Counted from the first letter of the stretch, positions 34,425 through 47,405 are shown. The stretch is 64,000 nucleotides of DNA from Bos javanicus (GCF_032452875.1 NC_083868.1:99816537-99880536), one strand, 5' to 3'. Translations and numbers: made by a program. The notes: a model not told the origin generated them from the letters alone.

Positions 34425-34790
34425 GTATACTTGAAGATTGTATATGTATATTGTGTCTTTCACTAGATTTTGAGTGCTTAAAGGCAAAGATTATTTGCTG
34501 AATTCATTTCTTTGAATTTTTTTTGTTGATGTGTATTGTGGTTGTTTATTTAGTCGCTAAGTCGTGTCTGACTCTGTGACCCTGTATACTATAGCCTGCC
34601 AGTCTCCTCTGTCCATGGGATTTCCCAGGCAACAATACTGGAGGGGGTTGCCATTTTCTTCTCCAGGGCATCTTCCTGACCCAGGGATCGAATCTGTCTC
34701 CTGCATTTGCAGGCGGATTCTTTACCACTGAGCCATGAGGGAAGCCCACCATACACATAGTAGGTCCTTAATAAATCTTAGTTAAGGAAG
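34425..34790 (+). mobile_element. L2-like 3' end split by a Bov-tA
   Basis: Left piece 'ttgtgtctttcactagattttgagtgcttaaaggcaaagatta' and right piece 'accatacacatagtaggtccttaataaatctt' are consecutive parts of an L2 3' terminus, separated by the Bov-tA at 34551-34746. Confidence 0.55.
34551..34746 (-). mobile_element. Bov-tA SINE
   Basis: Antisense Bov-tA, body and head ending GAGCCATGAGGGAAGCCC. Confidence 0.92.
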
Positions 34791-35989
34791 TAAATCTTTA
34801 TCAGAGCTAAGTATGAAGGAAATAACAGATATTTTATCATTACAGAATTCCCTGAAAGGTGGTATACCTTTAGAAGCAAGTGGAAAAAAATGTTCTTAGA
34901 GTCAGAATTAATTGCATATAGCTATCATCAATGTTAAGACTGCCTGGTCTCTTTAAAGGCAATTTTATCATCCTATTTTTGCTTTGACTTTTAAATCATT
35001 ATGGTGTAATAAAGCTTGTCATGCTGTCTTTCACATTAGTCTAAATCCATTTCACTTCGATAAATGCATAATAATCTTAGCCTGTATGTCTTCACAATAC
35101 ATAACAGGTTTTCAGCTACCAGGTTAATCTTTGGCTTTATTGTCATAAAATTCTTCTGTATATTTTATAGGACTAGGGTTAATTTAGGGAATGGGGAAAA
35201 TGAAAGAAAGCATTCTTTTTTCAAAAAGTCTTTGATTGAACCATATTTATGCCTATGAATTGCTAATTAGAGGATTTTCAAATCAAAGCAATTTAGATCT
35301 AAATAACTTCCTCCAATAATGACCTGAGACTTCAATTGTTTTTTTTGGAAAACTGCAGTACTGTGCTTTCCAATGATGATTAAACAATAAATTTATCTGT
35401 AGAATTTAATATTATACTAAGCAATAGTCCAATTGCATTTTGTTTCTGAGCCCTAAATTGTCTCATAAAATGGTAATCACTGATTGATGGCACGGCCCTG
35501 CTGGGAACCAATAACTTGGTCATTTAAAGGAGGAATCACCATGGGAAGTAAAAGGATTTTCAAAGCCTCTGGGAAATACCTCTGCTGGGGGTTGACATTC
35601 CAACCAGGAAATCTGATTAGGCTTTTCTATTGCTCCTAACTCCTCTCTTAGGCTGCTCATCCTGAATTGGCCACCAGAATCAGATCAGTTTGTAACTTAA
35701 TATTTTGTTTGAGGTTTTGATTTTTTCCAGAGTGTGGTTTCTATACTGTGGTCCCACGGTTGGGAAGGAAAATACAAAGGCTCTTGTGCTGGTGACTAGT
35801 TCTTACCTGTCTGTCTTCCTTTCTCTCCTGCATACCCTTTCTCCTCAAATTTCCTCCATCCATCTAGAGACAAAGCCGGTTTCATTTTGTTTAAATTGTA
35901 CAAGTAAACAGATTAATGATCTTTTGTAGAAATTGCAAACGAGGAAGCAAGTTGGAAAGAAGTAAATATTCCTTTTCTTCACCCTCTTA
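34791..35989. other. Intron 5 sequence, no feature recognised
   Basis: About 1.2 kb free of recognisable young repeats. No splice-bordered open frame. Confidence 0.4.
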
Positions 35990-36950
35990 AAATCAATTCC
36001 TCTTCCAAGAAATAGCTATTATTAACACTTGATCTGTATAGTCTCGCATTTTTATCATATACTTACATATTATAGTATTGATATGTTACATTTTAATATG
36101 TGGTGGTGTCATAATTTGTCATTTATGTACCATCTTATGTGTGTATACAAATTCAAAGTACTATTTATTATTACTTTTATATAAATGGCATCACATGATA
36201 TATATTTTTCTGCCGCCTCCTTTTCCCTAAACAATATCTCCTGCAGATCTTTCATTATGAGTGTACATATACCTGATTTTTTTTCCTGCTGCATAATAAT
36301 TCATAGAATGGATGGTCAACCTTAATTATTCAATCACATGTTGATTATAAGAGATACCGTGTCTATGATACCTACACACACATGCACATACACATCTTTA
36401 AGACCACATAAGTTGATTTCTTTGTGATATGTTCCTAGAGATGAATTTCTAGAAATGATGCTATTGGGCCAACAGGGATTCAATTCTTAAAGAATGATTT
36501 AGATCCAGAATTTGTGTCAATTGGTATATTCATCAGAGGTGTGTAAAGGTGTAAAGGTATTTGTTTCCCTGCACTCTTGGTAATGATGTGTGTGTGTGTG
36601 TGTGTTGTGTGCTCAGTCATGTCTGACTCGTTGACACTCCACGGACTGTAGCCCTCCAGGCTCCTTTTTCCAAGGAATTTTTCAGGCAAGAACACCGGAG
36701 TGGATAGCCATTTCCTACTCCAAGGGATCCTCCTGAGCCAGGGATCGAACCCTCACCTCTTGTATCTCCAGCATTGGCAAGTGGATTCTTTACCACTCCG
36801 CCACGTGAGAAGATCCTTTGGTAATGACAGATACCATTAATGTGCTCATTCTTTTGTGAATCTAATGGACAAAAAATTAGAATGAATTTCTTCAATTATT
36901 TACTGACCATTTCTATTTCTATTTTTTATGGTGCATTATCTGATCATGTT
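35990..36950 (-). mobile_element. Old L1 3' UTR remnant, split by a Bov-tA
   Basis: Antisense wording typical of old L1 3' ends ('aacaatatctcctgcagatctttcattatgag', 'gctgcataataattcatagaatggatgg', 'agagatgaatttctagaaatgatgctattgggcc'), continuing after the SINE at 36587-36817. Low-confidence family call. Confidence 0.5.
36587..36817 (-). mobile_element. Bov-tA SINE with TG repeat tail
   Basis: Antisense Bov-tA beginning with (TG)n (36587-36606). TTGGTAATGA at 36577-36586 and 36818-36827 is the 10 bp target-site duplication. Confidence 0.93.
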
Positions 36951-36956
36951 CTTTAT

Positions 36957-37310
36957 TTTTTTTCATGATTTTAAAAAACTTTATTTATTTTTAGTCGGAG
37001 GATAATTGCTTTAAAATGTTGGATTGGTTTCTGTCTTACATCAACATGAATCAGCCGTAGGTATACATATGTCCCCTGTCTCTTGAACCTACCACCTCCC
37101 ACCCCATCCCACCCCTTTAGGTTGTCATTGAACACCAACTTGAGCTTCCTGTGTCACATAGCAAATTCCCACTGGCTATTTGTTTTACACATGGTAAGGT
37201 ATGTATTTCAGTGCTGCTCCCTTAATTCATCCTATCCCCTCCTTCTCCCACTGTGTCCACAAGTCTGTTCTCTATGTCTGTGTCTCTTTTGCTGCCCTTT
37301 AAATTCTTTT
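36957..37310 (-). mobile_element. L1 3' UTR fragment
   Basis: Antisense, same block as 4258 and 29556: 'cggaggataattgctttaaaatgttgg', 'catgaatcagccgtaggtatacatatgtcccc', then a C/T-rich stretch. Confidence 0.65.
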
Positions 37311-37440
37311 ATCTTATTAACTGAACTCAGGACTATACTATCAGCAGTTGTAGTTTGGAAAATAAATTGATTATCCCTTATTATATATGATGCAAGTATT
37401 TCGCCTCTGTCAAGCATACTGCTTTTAACTTTGTTCATGT

Positions 37441-37740
37441 GAGTTTTAAAAAATTATTGTATTTATTTATGTATTGCTGTGCTGGATCTTCATTGCTACC
37501 TGCAGGCTTTCTCAGTTTTCAGTGTGAGGGCCTCTTACTGCAATGGCTTCTCTTGTTACAGAGCACAGGCAGGCTCTAGAGTGCTCAGGCTTCAATAGTT
37601 GTGGCACATGGGCTCAGTAGTTGTGGTGTAAGAGCTTAGCTGTTCTTCCACATGTGGGATCTTCCCAGGCCGGGGATTGAACCAGTGTCCCCTGCATTGC
37701 AAGGTGGATTCTTAACCACAGGATCCCCAGGAAAGACCTG
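37441..37740 (-). mobile_element. CHR-type (tRNA-derived) SINE
   Basis: Antisense cetartiodactyl CHR-like SINE: 'ctgtgctggatcttcattgctacctgcaggc', 'ggcttctcttgttacagagcacaggcaggctctag', ending with a head 'ttgaaccagtgtcccctgcattgcaagg...ttcttaaccaca'. This is older than Bov-tA and lacks the Bov-A body. Confidence 0.75.
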
Positions 37741-38003
37741 TTTATGTGATTTTTATCATTCAAAAGTTTTGTTTTTGCAAAACTGAGTCTAAGAAATGAT
37801 TTTCTTTATGGCTCTGGATTTTGTATCTAGCTTAAGAATGTGTTCCACACATCATATTTATAGAGGTGTTCTCCTTTGGTTTCAGCTAATACTTTTTATA
37901 TTGTTGATTTTTTTTGCATTTAATTTTGCAGTTTATTTTTATGTAAATTTTTTGTTCTACAAATGGGTATCCAGGAGGTTTTTGAATAATTGTTTTGAAT
38001 AAT

Positions 38004-38210
38004 TTGTTCCCTGGTGGCTCAGATAGTAAAGAGTCTGCCTGCAGTGTGGGAGACCCCAGTTCGATCCTTGGGTCCAGAAAATCCCCTGGAGAAGGACATG
38101 GCAACCCATTCCAGTATTCTTGCCTGGAAAATCCCATGGATGGAGGAGCCTGGCAAGCTACAGTCCATGAGGTCGAAAAGAGTCCGACATAACTGAGTGA
38201 CTTTACTTTC
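38004..38210 (+). mobile_element. Bov-tA SINE
   Basis: Sense Bov-tA, head TTCCCTGGTGGCTCAGATAG and body to GAGTCCGACATAACTGAGTG. Confidence 0.93.
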
Positions 38211-38421
38211 ACTCACTGGTTTCAAATTCCATTGTTATTATTTGAATTTCCATGTATACATGAATTTGTTCTTGGATGCTTTATTCTTTCCATTAGTCTG
38301 TCTTTTCTTGCATGCATATATCACTGTTTTAACCAGCATAGTTTTTTTATATGTTGTGATACCTGGCAGAGAAATTCCTACTTCTGTTTTTTTATTTTAA
38401 TTTTAACAACCCCCTGGCATT

Positions 38422-39765
38422 CCAATCCCAAAGAAAGGCAATGCCAAAGAATGCTCAAACTACTGCACAACTGCACTCATCTCACATGCTAGTAAAGTAA
38501 TGCTCAAAATTCTCCAAGCCAGGCTTCAACAATACATGAACCATGAACTTCCAGATGTTCAAGCTGGTTTTAGAAAAGGCAGAGGAACCAAAGATCAAAT
38601 TGCCAACATCCTCTGGATCATCAAAACAGCAAGCGTTCCAGAAAAATGTCTATTTCTGCTTTATTGACTATGCCAAAGCCTTTGACTGTGTGGATCACAA
38701 TAAACTGTGGAAAACTCTTCAAGAGATGGGAATACCAGACTGCCTGACCTGCCTCTTGAGAAACCTGTATGCAGGTCAGGAAGCAACAGTTAGAACTGGA
38801 CATGGAACAACAGACTGGTTCCAAATAGGAAAAGGAGTACGTCAAGGCTGTATATTGTCACTGTGCTTATTTAACTCATCTGCATCATGGGAACATCATG
38901 AGTACATCATGGGAAACGCTGGACTGGAAGAAGCACAAGCTGGAATCACGATTGCTGGGAGAAATATCAATCACCTCAGATATGCAGATGACATCACCCT
39001 TATTGCAGAAAGTGAAGAAGAACTAAAGAGCCTCTTGATGAAAGTGAAAGATGGGAGTGAAAAAGTTGGCCTAAAGCTCAGCATTCAGAAAAACTAAGAT
39101 CATGGCATCTGGTCCCATTACTTCATGGCAAATAGATGGGGAAACAGTGGAAAGAGGGGCTGACTTTATGTTTTTGGGCTCCAAAATCACTACAGATGGT
39201 GATATCAGCCATGTAATTAAAAGATGCTTACTCCTTGGAAGGAAAGTTATGATCAACCTAGATAGCATATTGAAAACAGAGACATTACTTTGTCAACAAA
39301 GGTCTATCTAGTCCAGGCTATGGTTTTTCCAGTAATTATGTACAGATATGAGAGTTGGGCTATAAAGAAAGCTGAGTGCTGAAGAATTGATGCTTTTGAA
39401 CTGTGGTGTTGGAGAAGACTCTTGAGAGTCCCTTGGACTGCAAGGAGATCCAACCAGTCCATCCTAAAGGAGATCAGTCCTGGGGGTTCATTGGAAGGAC
39501 TGATGTTGAAACTGAAACTCCAATACTTTGGCTACCTCATGCGACGGGCTGATTCATTTGAAAAGACCCTAATGCTGGGAAAGATTGAGGGCAGGGGGAG
39601 AAGGGGACTACAGGATGAGATGGTTGGATGGTATCACTGACCCAATATAAATGAGTTTGGGTAAACTCTGGGAGTTGGTGATGGACAGGGAGGCCTGGAG
39701 TGCTGTGGTTCATGGGGTCGCAAAGAGTTGGACACAACTGAGCGACTGAACTGAACTGAACTGAA
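38422..39765 (+). mobile_element. BovB LINE, 1.34 kb, most of the reverse transcriptase
   Basis: Sense BovB lacking the endonuclease and the start of the RT. Between 38543 and 39097 the frame is open for 184 codons: CFIDYAKAFDCVDHNKLW (RT motif A region with catalytic Asp), WFQIGKGVRQGCILS (motif B) and LRYADDITLIAESEEELKS (motif C, YADD at 38981-38992). A frame break follows at about 39095. CTGGCATT at 38414-38421 and 39766-39773 is the likely target-site duplication. 5'-truncated and not functional. Confidence 0.94.
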
Positions 39766-40080
39766 CTGGCATTTTATCTTTCTAAGTAAATGTTAGGATC
39801 AGTATTCATGTTCCCTGAAAAACTGCAGTAATTTTTGAATTGGATTTCCCTTGATTTTGAACATGACATCGTTAAAATACTGAGAATACATATTCTGTAT
39901 TGTACTTATTGATTCTTTTAATGGTCTTTCCAGAAAAATTGTACACTAAGTTTCCATTCCTTGTTGAGGTTTTTCCTCCACATTTCAGAAGGCATTTTGT
40001 CATATTCTTGACTTTTATGGGGGTGTTTATAATGGGATGTGCCCACTTTCTATATAACCTATGCATTTAGTTTTTAAATG

Positions 40081-42042
40081 TAACAATTTTTTTTCTAAAA
40101 CATTTTTTGACTGCCTGTTAATTGTATATACTCTTTTGTTGTTTGCTCATTTGGGGGATTTTGACTTTTAGCTCTTTAATTTCATTTTAATTACTGCATT
40201 TTCTTATCAGATAATTTTAATACCTGGAGTCATTGGAGAACCAAATTTGATATTTGCTATTCAGGTGATTCTCCCACATGGTGACATGTTTCCTTTTTAT
40301 GTCTGGTTATCCTTTATTGTTACCTCATTTTTGGTTGTTCCTAAACTATAGACATTCTGAAGAATGAAATTGAAAATGCTTTCCTCCAGAGAAGATTTGT
40401 GTTTGTTTCTGCAATATGGAAGTAAAGAAAGCTATTGTCCTGAGGCTACTGCATTTCCTTTTTCTTTGTCCCTTTAATTGAGCAATCTTGCTTCAGTGCC
40501 TCCGTTGTCCTGCTGGTCCAAGGCTTAGGCTCCTGGTTATAGTCTCTTCATGTATGCATACTGTTCACTGTCTCCATATTAAGTTTGCTTCTTATACCTC
40601 TTTCTTTTTTTGGACCTGTGGAGATTGTTTTCAATCCCTGAAGATCCAGCAAGGCGACAGAAATTATGTTTTAGTCATAGCTATTTTTCTTTGAAGCAGT
40701 AAAGCCCCCTACAAAAACCTAGTCTGCCGTGATACTTGAACCAGAGTTCCCTTATTTTAGTTGGTTTTCATTTACTTTCTTCAAAAAAGGTTGTTAGTAT
40801 AACTATTGAGCTTAAAAAAAGAAAGAAGTTTAAAGTGTTTATGTTTACTTTGTGAAATAAAAAAGAGAGAGTAATCTTTAAAACACCAAGTTTGAAAATT
40901 TCTGTTTAAAGCCTGGGAAAAAAAACCTGGTTATGTTTTTCAGTGTTATGTGAGTAATGATAATAGCCAAAAAATCAATTTAACTGAAGTTTTAAAATCC
41001 CCAAGTGAATTTTGTTCTGGAAAAAAAAAAAAAAAGCAGCCTTTGAAACAAAATGTTGATGTTAGTTAAATTTATTGCCGAACTTGAACTGGGAAATTAG
41101 TGAGATTTTTTTCAAAACAATTCATAGTGTTAAGAAGCATTTTGACTTTTTCAAGGTCAGTGATAGAATACCAAACAGACACACAATAGAAATCTGTGTC
41201 TTAGAGCTGTATGTCTTCTCTCATTTTTATTGAAAAGGATGAAAAAAAAAAAAAAGATGATAATGGCTATGGTAACAATTTAAGGGTGAATAGCACAACA
41301 GATTTTAATTTCCAACTAATATCTTAAATTAGATCTCATCCTGGGGGGAAAAATGGCAAAAATATTTCTTAAAAGAAGATCTGTTATATGAGTTAAAGAT
41401 AAAAACACTAACTGAGGTGTTCAGTAGAATACTATTGCTAGCATATATCATGTCAAACAAAATTGCCTCTAAACATTCACTGATTATGCCTTTGTGGATT
41501 ATCCCAAGGCTGAAATTCTAAATAAATAGACTTGTTAATACATAAAGGTATATTCAGAAGAGCCAATGCCCTCAGTTCCTGTTATCCTATTATCTGCAAG
41601 TAGGCTATCCATTTTTGTGGATTATCCTGGAGAGCTGAGCTGCTGCACTGCTGTCTTCAAAATCCCCTAGTGCTATATTCTCTCTCTGTCTCTCTTTCTT
41701 ATTGTCATTTTATATCTATGCCCTGCAGGATGGCAGGACTTAGTAGCAAATGTTTGATGCAGTCAAACAAGTCTCATTTAGATACAGTTGTCTGTCTTCT
41801 ACTTTTTTCTCATTTTTCTATCATTATTAGGAAACTTTACAGCTTTTCCCCAACCGCTTTGAATAAAATTTGAACATGTTGCTAATATGTAAATAATACT
41901 GGTTTGGTTTTAAAAAGTGCACTGAAAACAGATTCTATATCCATCCATACATCTATTTGTGCATCCAACCTTCCCACTTAATAAGTTACCCACTTAATAA
42001 ATCTAATATTTATAGGATAAAAAAAGTTTTATTTATTTATTT
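40081..42042. other. Intron 5 sequence with A-runs, no feature recognised
   Basis: About 2 kb without Bov elements. It contains poly-A runs at about 41021-41035 and 41242-41255. The part up to 40760 may hold an old L1-like repeat that I cannot place. Confidence 0.35.
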
Positions 42043-42051
42043 ATTATAGTT

Positions 42052-42242
42052 GTATTAGGCTTCCCCAATGGCTTGGCAATAAAGAATCCACCTGCAAAGC
42101 CCAAGCCACAGAAGATGCGGATTCCATCCCTAGGTCAGGAAGATGCACTGGAGGAGAGCATGGAAATCCATTCCTGTATTCTTGCCTGGGAAATCCCATG
42201 GACAGAGGAGCCTGGCGGGCTCAGGTCCATGGGGTTGCAAAC
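42052..42242 (+). mobile_element. Bov-tA SINE
   Basis: Sense Bov-tA, head 'ggcttccccaatggcttggcaataaag', ending early at GGGGTTGCAAAC. ATTATAGTT (42043-42051 and 42243-42251) is the target-site duplication. Confidence 0.9.
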
Positions 42243-42251
42243 ATTATAGTT

Positions 42252-43208
42252 TTGTTATGCCTGTGTGAAATGATTCTGCCCATCTCTAGCAGGGACAAGA
42301 AAGAAATTCCTCAGTAAAATTAGACTACATTTCTTTAACCCAATTTTCACAATACCCTTTCTTGAAACTGCTTCCATTTTGTTATTTTGGAACCTATAGA
42401 TAATGGATCGAGCAATTTCAGTACATTCCAAAAAAAAATGGTAGAATTTCAAAGCTGGCAGGGGCCCATTCTGTATAAAGATGAGGAAATGGAAAGGTAA
42501 TATAATACACCTAAACGGACAGACCTGAGTAGTATTAAAATGAGGATCAGCGTGTCTGGAGTCTCCATCTTTGATTTCTAGTGCTAGTTATGATTTGTAC
42601 TGGATTTGCTTTCATAATCCTGCATTATCAAGTGGTAGCAAGATAAAGATTAAGTAGAAAGATGTCTTCATCATTATGTGAAAAGCTAAATTCTGTCTTG
42701 ATATATAATCACAAGCTTGGATATTTATTCCTCCTAATACTATAAAAATGGAGATGAAATAAAGAGCCGTGCATAAATCATTTCAAGGACTAGACTTAGT
42801 AAGTCTGTGTTTGGACAAGCATCACAAGTTCTCAGGTATCGTGATGAAAATAGAAGGTACAGTTTAGATGAGAATTTATGGAAAATATAAATTAAAAAAT
42901 AATCATTTATCCAATGATAATTTTTAAGTCTGGATGTTTGTCCAGTTCTTTATTTTACCTACTAAGAATAAAGGAAACATCTCTAAGATATTTGGAATGG
43001 AAAATGATATTAAATATACTCCTTTCTGAAATGTGGCATAACCCTCTTCCAGAAGTCAACATGAACATAAAAAAGAGGAAAATGAAGAATTCTCAATAAT
43101 AAATAGTTATTTAAGTGATATTTTGCAAAGAAAATAGAATTAATGTGAGATATTTTTCATGATTAAAGAGATATAGGCTGATTAGGGGAGCACAGTTATC
43201 TGGCTTTT
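42252..43208. other. Intron 5 sequence, possible MIR remnant
   Basis: Mostly single-copy; 42474-42570 ('aaagatgaggaaatggaaaggtaa') may be an antisense MIR core. Nothing else recognised. Confidence 0.35.
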
Positions 43209-43232
43209 AAAGCCAAGTCACATGATATTACT

Positions 43233-44115
43233 TATTTAACTTATATGCAGAGTACATCATGGGACACGCTGGGCTGCAGGAAGCACAAGCTGGAATCAAG
43301 ATTGCCAGGAGAAATATCAATAACCACAGATATGCAGATGACACCACCCTTATGGCAGATAGTGAAGAGGAACTAAAAAGCCTCTTGATGAAGGTGAAAG
43401 AGGAGAGTGAAAAAGTTGGCTTAAAGCTCAACATTCAGAAAACAAAGATCATGGCATCTGGTCCCATCACTTCATGGCAAATAGATGGGAAAACAGTGGA
43501 AATAGTGTCAGACTTTATTTTTTGGGGCTCCAAAATCACTGCAGATGGTGACTGCAGCCATGAAATTAAAAGACGCTTACTCCTTGGAAGGAAAGTTATG
43601 ACCAACCTAGACAGCATATTAAAAAGCAGAGACATTACTTTGTCAACAAAGGTCTGTCTAGTCCAGGCTATGGTTTTTCCAGTAGTTATGTACAGATATG
43701 AGAGTTGGACTATAAAGAAAGCTGAGTGCTGAAGAATTGATGCTTTTGAACTGTGGTGTTGGAGAAGACTCTTGAGAGTCCCTTGGACTGCAAGGAGATC
43801 CAATCAGTCCATCCTAAAGGAGATCAGTCTTGGGGGTTCATTGGAAGGACTGATGTTGAAGCTGAAACTTCAATACTTAGGCCACCTCATGCAAAAAGCC
43901 AACTCATTTGAAAAGACCCTAATGCTGGGAAAGATTGAAGGCAGGAGGAGGAGGGGACGACAGAGGATGAGATGGTTGGATGCCACCACCGACTCGATGG
44001 ACATGGGTTTGGGTGGACTCCGGAAGTTGGTGATGGACAGGGAGGCCTGGTGTGCTGCGATTCATGGGGTCCCAAAGAGTCGGACACAACTGAGCGACTG
44101 AACTGATCTGAACTG
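43233..44115 (+). mobile_element. BovB LINE, 0.88 kb
   Basis: Sense 3' BovB starting just before motif C, with YADD at 43331-43342 intact and an open frame from 43259 to 43732, then a second frame to 44101. Flanked by a 24 bp direct repeat with two differences (43209-43232 and 44116-44139). It shares rare variants (GTCCAGGCTATGG, GTACAGATATGAGAG) with the copy at 38422. Confidence 0.94.
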
Positions 44116-44430
44116 AAAGCCAAGGCAAATGATATTACTGATTAAGCTGAGAGAAAGAGACCTTAAAAGCAAGTTGAAAAGCTAAAGTATAATACAGTGG
44201 AAATACTTGGGAAATTAAAGAAACCTCATGCTTGAGCCCCATCCTCAGAGAGTCTGATTTAATTGGTTTTGGAAAAGGGCCCAAACATAAGCATTTTCTC
44301 AAACACCATTGGTATTTTTAGTGTCAAGATTAATAATCACTATCATAGATTATGTAAGTATAGGAAAAAATGAAAATCATATGGGAAGTCACATGCCATG
44401 ACATTATTTCTGGGAGAACTGAAACACTGT

Positions 44431-44936
44431 TGCAATGGAGTATTACTCTGCCATTAAAAAGAATACATTTGAATCAGTTCTAATGAGGTGGATGAAACTG
44501 GAGCCTATTATACAGAGTGAAATAATCCAGAAAGAAAAACACCAATACAGTATAATAACGCATATATATGGAATTTAGAAAGATGGTAATGATAACCCTG
44601 TATGTGAGACAGCAAAAGAGACACAGATATATAGAACAGTCTTTTGGACTCTGTGGGAGAGGGCAAGGGTGGGATGATTTGGGAGAATGGCATTGAAACA
44701 TGTATACTATCATGTGTGAAATGAATCGCCAGTCCAGGTTTGATGCATGATACAGGATGTTAGAGGCTGGTGCACTGGGATGACCCAGCGGGATGGGATG
44801 GGGAGGGAGGTGGGACAGGGGCTCAGGATGGGGAACACATGTACACCCGTGGCGGATTCATGTCAAGGTATTGCAAAACCAATACAATATTGTAAAGTAA
44901 TTAGCCTCCAATTAAAATAAATTAATTAAAAAAAAA
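44431..44936 (+). mobile_element. Ruminant L1 3' end
   Basis: Sense, 5'-truncated in the ORF2 C-terminus (GGAGTATTACTCTGCCATTA), with a complete 3' UTR ending 'gcctccaattaaaataaatt' and poly-A. GAAACACTGT at 44421-44430 and 44937-44946 is the target-site duplication. Confidence 0.93.
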
Positions 44937-44946
44937 GAAACACTGT

Positions 44947-45832
44947 GTTGTACATTGATGACACTATATAAATGTTGTTGGCTTTGATTCTTAGCAGAAA
45001 GAAAAATTAGATAGTTAAAGATGGAAGGGAACTTAGTAGGATCACTAATTATGAGAATTAAGGGTTCTTCAAGGGAAGGAGGGAAAGAAGAAAAGTAAAA
45101 ATTAATTTTAAGAAAAATTAATAAAGATACACACTATGATTTTTAAAAAGCACCTCTAGTTTTGATTGCTGATAGCAGGAACTCACCTGTCATAGAGTAG
45201 AGGTTCACTCATCTATTTTTAATTTTTCATTTAATTAAATGTGACTAAATGTCAACAAAATATTAAAGTCAATATAAATGATTTGAACAACATGTGGAAA
45301 ATGATTCTGGGGAAATTATAATCCATTAATATTGTTGGGTTATCTTGCCCCATATTGTTTTTCTAAAATGAAGTTAATTCTCCTGAAATAAAGTTAATTT
45401 CAGCTTTTTTAGGAACAAATTCATAAAACAAGACAGGATTTTGAACAATGGGGATATAACTATTTTAAGTTATATGAGAGTTTGAGAGTGATATAGATGT
45501 GTTTAATCTTGTGACTCTAACATTCAAAATAATAACTTATCAATCCTATTATATTTAGAACACTTTGAAATATATTTGAAAGTCTTAGTTCTTACAGGAT
45601 TTATAGTTTTGAAGATAAATATTTGCCTCAGAGTTGCCAGAATGTTTTAAATAAAAATTATAAGGTTTAAGAATTAGAATGAGTTGTTTAATAAAAATAT
45701 TCTTGTCAAGAAAACCCAGTGTACTTTTATAAACATATAGTCTTGGGGTTAGAAAGGTTGGTAATGCTTTTTATCTGGGAGGGTTTGACTATGTCAGTTT
45801 AAGTTTGTTACAAGCGTTAGTACATGGATACA
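44947..45832. other. Intron 5 sequence, no feature recognised
   Basis: Strongly AT-rich, apparently single-copy. Confidence 0.4.
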
Positions 45833-45845
45833 TTACCCAATACAT

Positions 45846-46518
45846 CAGTTCAGTTCAGTTCAGTCACTCAGTCATGTACGACTCTTTGCTACCCCTTGAA
45901 TCACAGCACACCAGGCCTTCCTATCCATCACCAACTCCCGGAGTTTGCCCAAACTCATGTCCATTGAGTCAATGATGTCATCTAACCATCTCATCCTCTG
46001 TCATCTCCTTATCCTCCTGCCTTCAATCTTTCCCAGCATCAGGATCTTTTCAAATGAGTCAGCTCTTCACATCAGGTGGCCAAAATATTGGGGTTTCAGC
46101 TTCAACATCACTCCTTCCATTGAACACCCAGGACTGATTTCCTTTAGGATGGACTGGTTGGATCTCCTTGCAGTCCAAGGGACTCTCAAGAGTCTTCTCC
46201 AACACCACGGTTTAAAAGCATCAATTTTTCAGCACTCAGCTTTCTTTATAGTCCAACTCTCACATCCATACATGACTACTGGAAGAACCATAGCCTTGAC
46301 TAGATGGACTTTTGTTGACAAAGTAATGTCTCTGCTTTTGAATATGCTATCTAGGTTGGTCATATATTTTCTTCCAAGGAGTAAGAGTCTTTTAATTTCA
46401 TGGCAGCTGTCACCTTCTGCAGTGATTTTGGAGCCCCCGAAAGTAAAGTCTGACACTGTTTCCACTGTGTCCCTATCTATTTGCCATGAAGTAATGGGAC
46501 AGGATGCCATGATCCGGT
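45846..46518 (-). mobile_element. BovB LINE, 5'-truncated
   Basis: Antisense 3' 673 bp with the tail CAGTTCAGTTCAGTTCAGTC. Flanks TTACCCAATACAT and TTACCCCAAGCAT resemble each other and may be a decayed target-site duplication. Confidence 0.92.
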
Positions 46519-46531
46519 TTACCCCAAGCAT

Positions 46532-47189
46532 ACTCATTTCTGCAAGATTTTTGAAAAATCCTCATAACATTTTCTTGTGAATTAGATGAGATCTGCAATT
46601 GGGTAAATAACCATGTAGAAGTTGAGGCAAGCTTTGTTTATGGAAGTGTTATATTTTTCGACTTATCCTAGCTAATATTTTTCATCAATGAGCTGGATAA
46701 AAACAGTTATTAGATGAACCACAGCCTTCAGAAAATTAAGAAAATATCTATTTACTATTTACAGTATTCCATGGGATGTGTGGACAAATCAGGGAGGAGT
46801 TATCAATATAATATAATTAGGATTCAAAACTGTATTCTTATACTTTGAACCTAGAAAAATCCTAACTTTAGCTTACAACATCAGATTTTTGAAGGTAGAA
46901 TATTAGATGTTTGCCTTGTTTATTCATGGGAATAAGATTTAGAGTTTTACTCAGTCAGGACCTCAAGGTAAGGGCGATGCATATTGGAATGGCTTATTCA
47001 GCTAATGTAAAAATAGAGTTTTTAAAGAAGTCACAGTGTCTGTAACAGTGGTTAGAACACACTTGAAATATTGGCTCAATTCTGGGGACTCTAAGGTGTT
47101 CATGCTATATATTGGTGAGTAGAGATATATTGTCTTCTATTGATGGTACATTAAACATTGTGTAAATATATTATTTTAAAGTGTACAAC
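46532..47189. other. Intron 5 sequence, no feature recognised
   Basis: AT-rich, apparently single-copy. Confidence 0.4.
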
Positions 47190-47405
47190 ACTAGGACTTC
47201 CCTGGTGACTCAGTGGTAAAGAATCCACCTGCCAGTGCAGGAGCCACAGGAGACAAGGGTTTGATCCCTGGGTGGGGAAGCTCCCCTGGAAGAGGGAATG
47301 GCAACCCACTCCAGTAGTCTTGCCTGGAGACTGGAGGAGCCTGGCAGGCTCCAGTCCATGGGGTCACAAAGAATCAGACACAACTGAAGCAACTTAACAC
47401 ACACA
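47190..47405 (+). mobile_element. Bov-tA SINE with internal deletion
   Basis: Sense Bov-tA, head ACTTCCCTGGTGACTCAGTG; the middle of the body reads GCCTGGAGACTGGAGGAGCC, so the usual 'aatcccatggacag' segment is missing. It ends in an (AC)n run. Confidence 0.92.

Larger units (their letters stand above)
37741..40080 (-). mobile_element. Old L1 remnants interrupted by Bov-tA and BovB
   Basis: Antisense L1-like text at about 37741-38000, 38225-38412 ('gtctgtcttttcttgcatgcat...accagcatag') and 39774-40080. The BovB at 38422-39765 lies between the second and third pieces. Family and exact limits are uncertain. Confidence 0.45.

Noticed and set aside
38543..39097. A 184-codon open frame with reverse-transcriptase motifs could be a retron or domesticated RT gene
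   Set aside because: The surrounding 1.34 kb, the ACTGA tail and the target duplication show a truncated BovB LINE; the frame breaks before the end.
45945..46580. A 211-codon plus-strand frame and similar frames at 2395, 17282, 23866 and 50191
   Set aside because: All are the reverse complement of the BovB coding region, which happens to stay open in that frame; they recur wherever BovB lies antisense.
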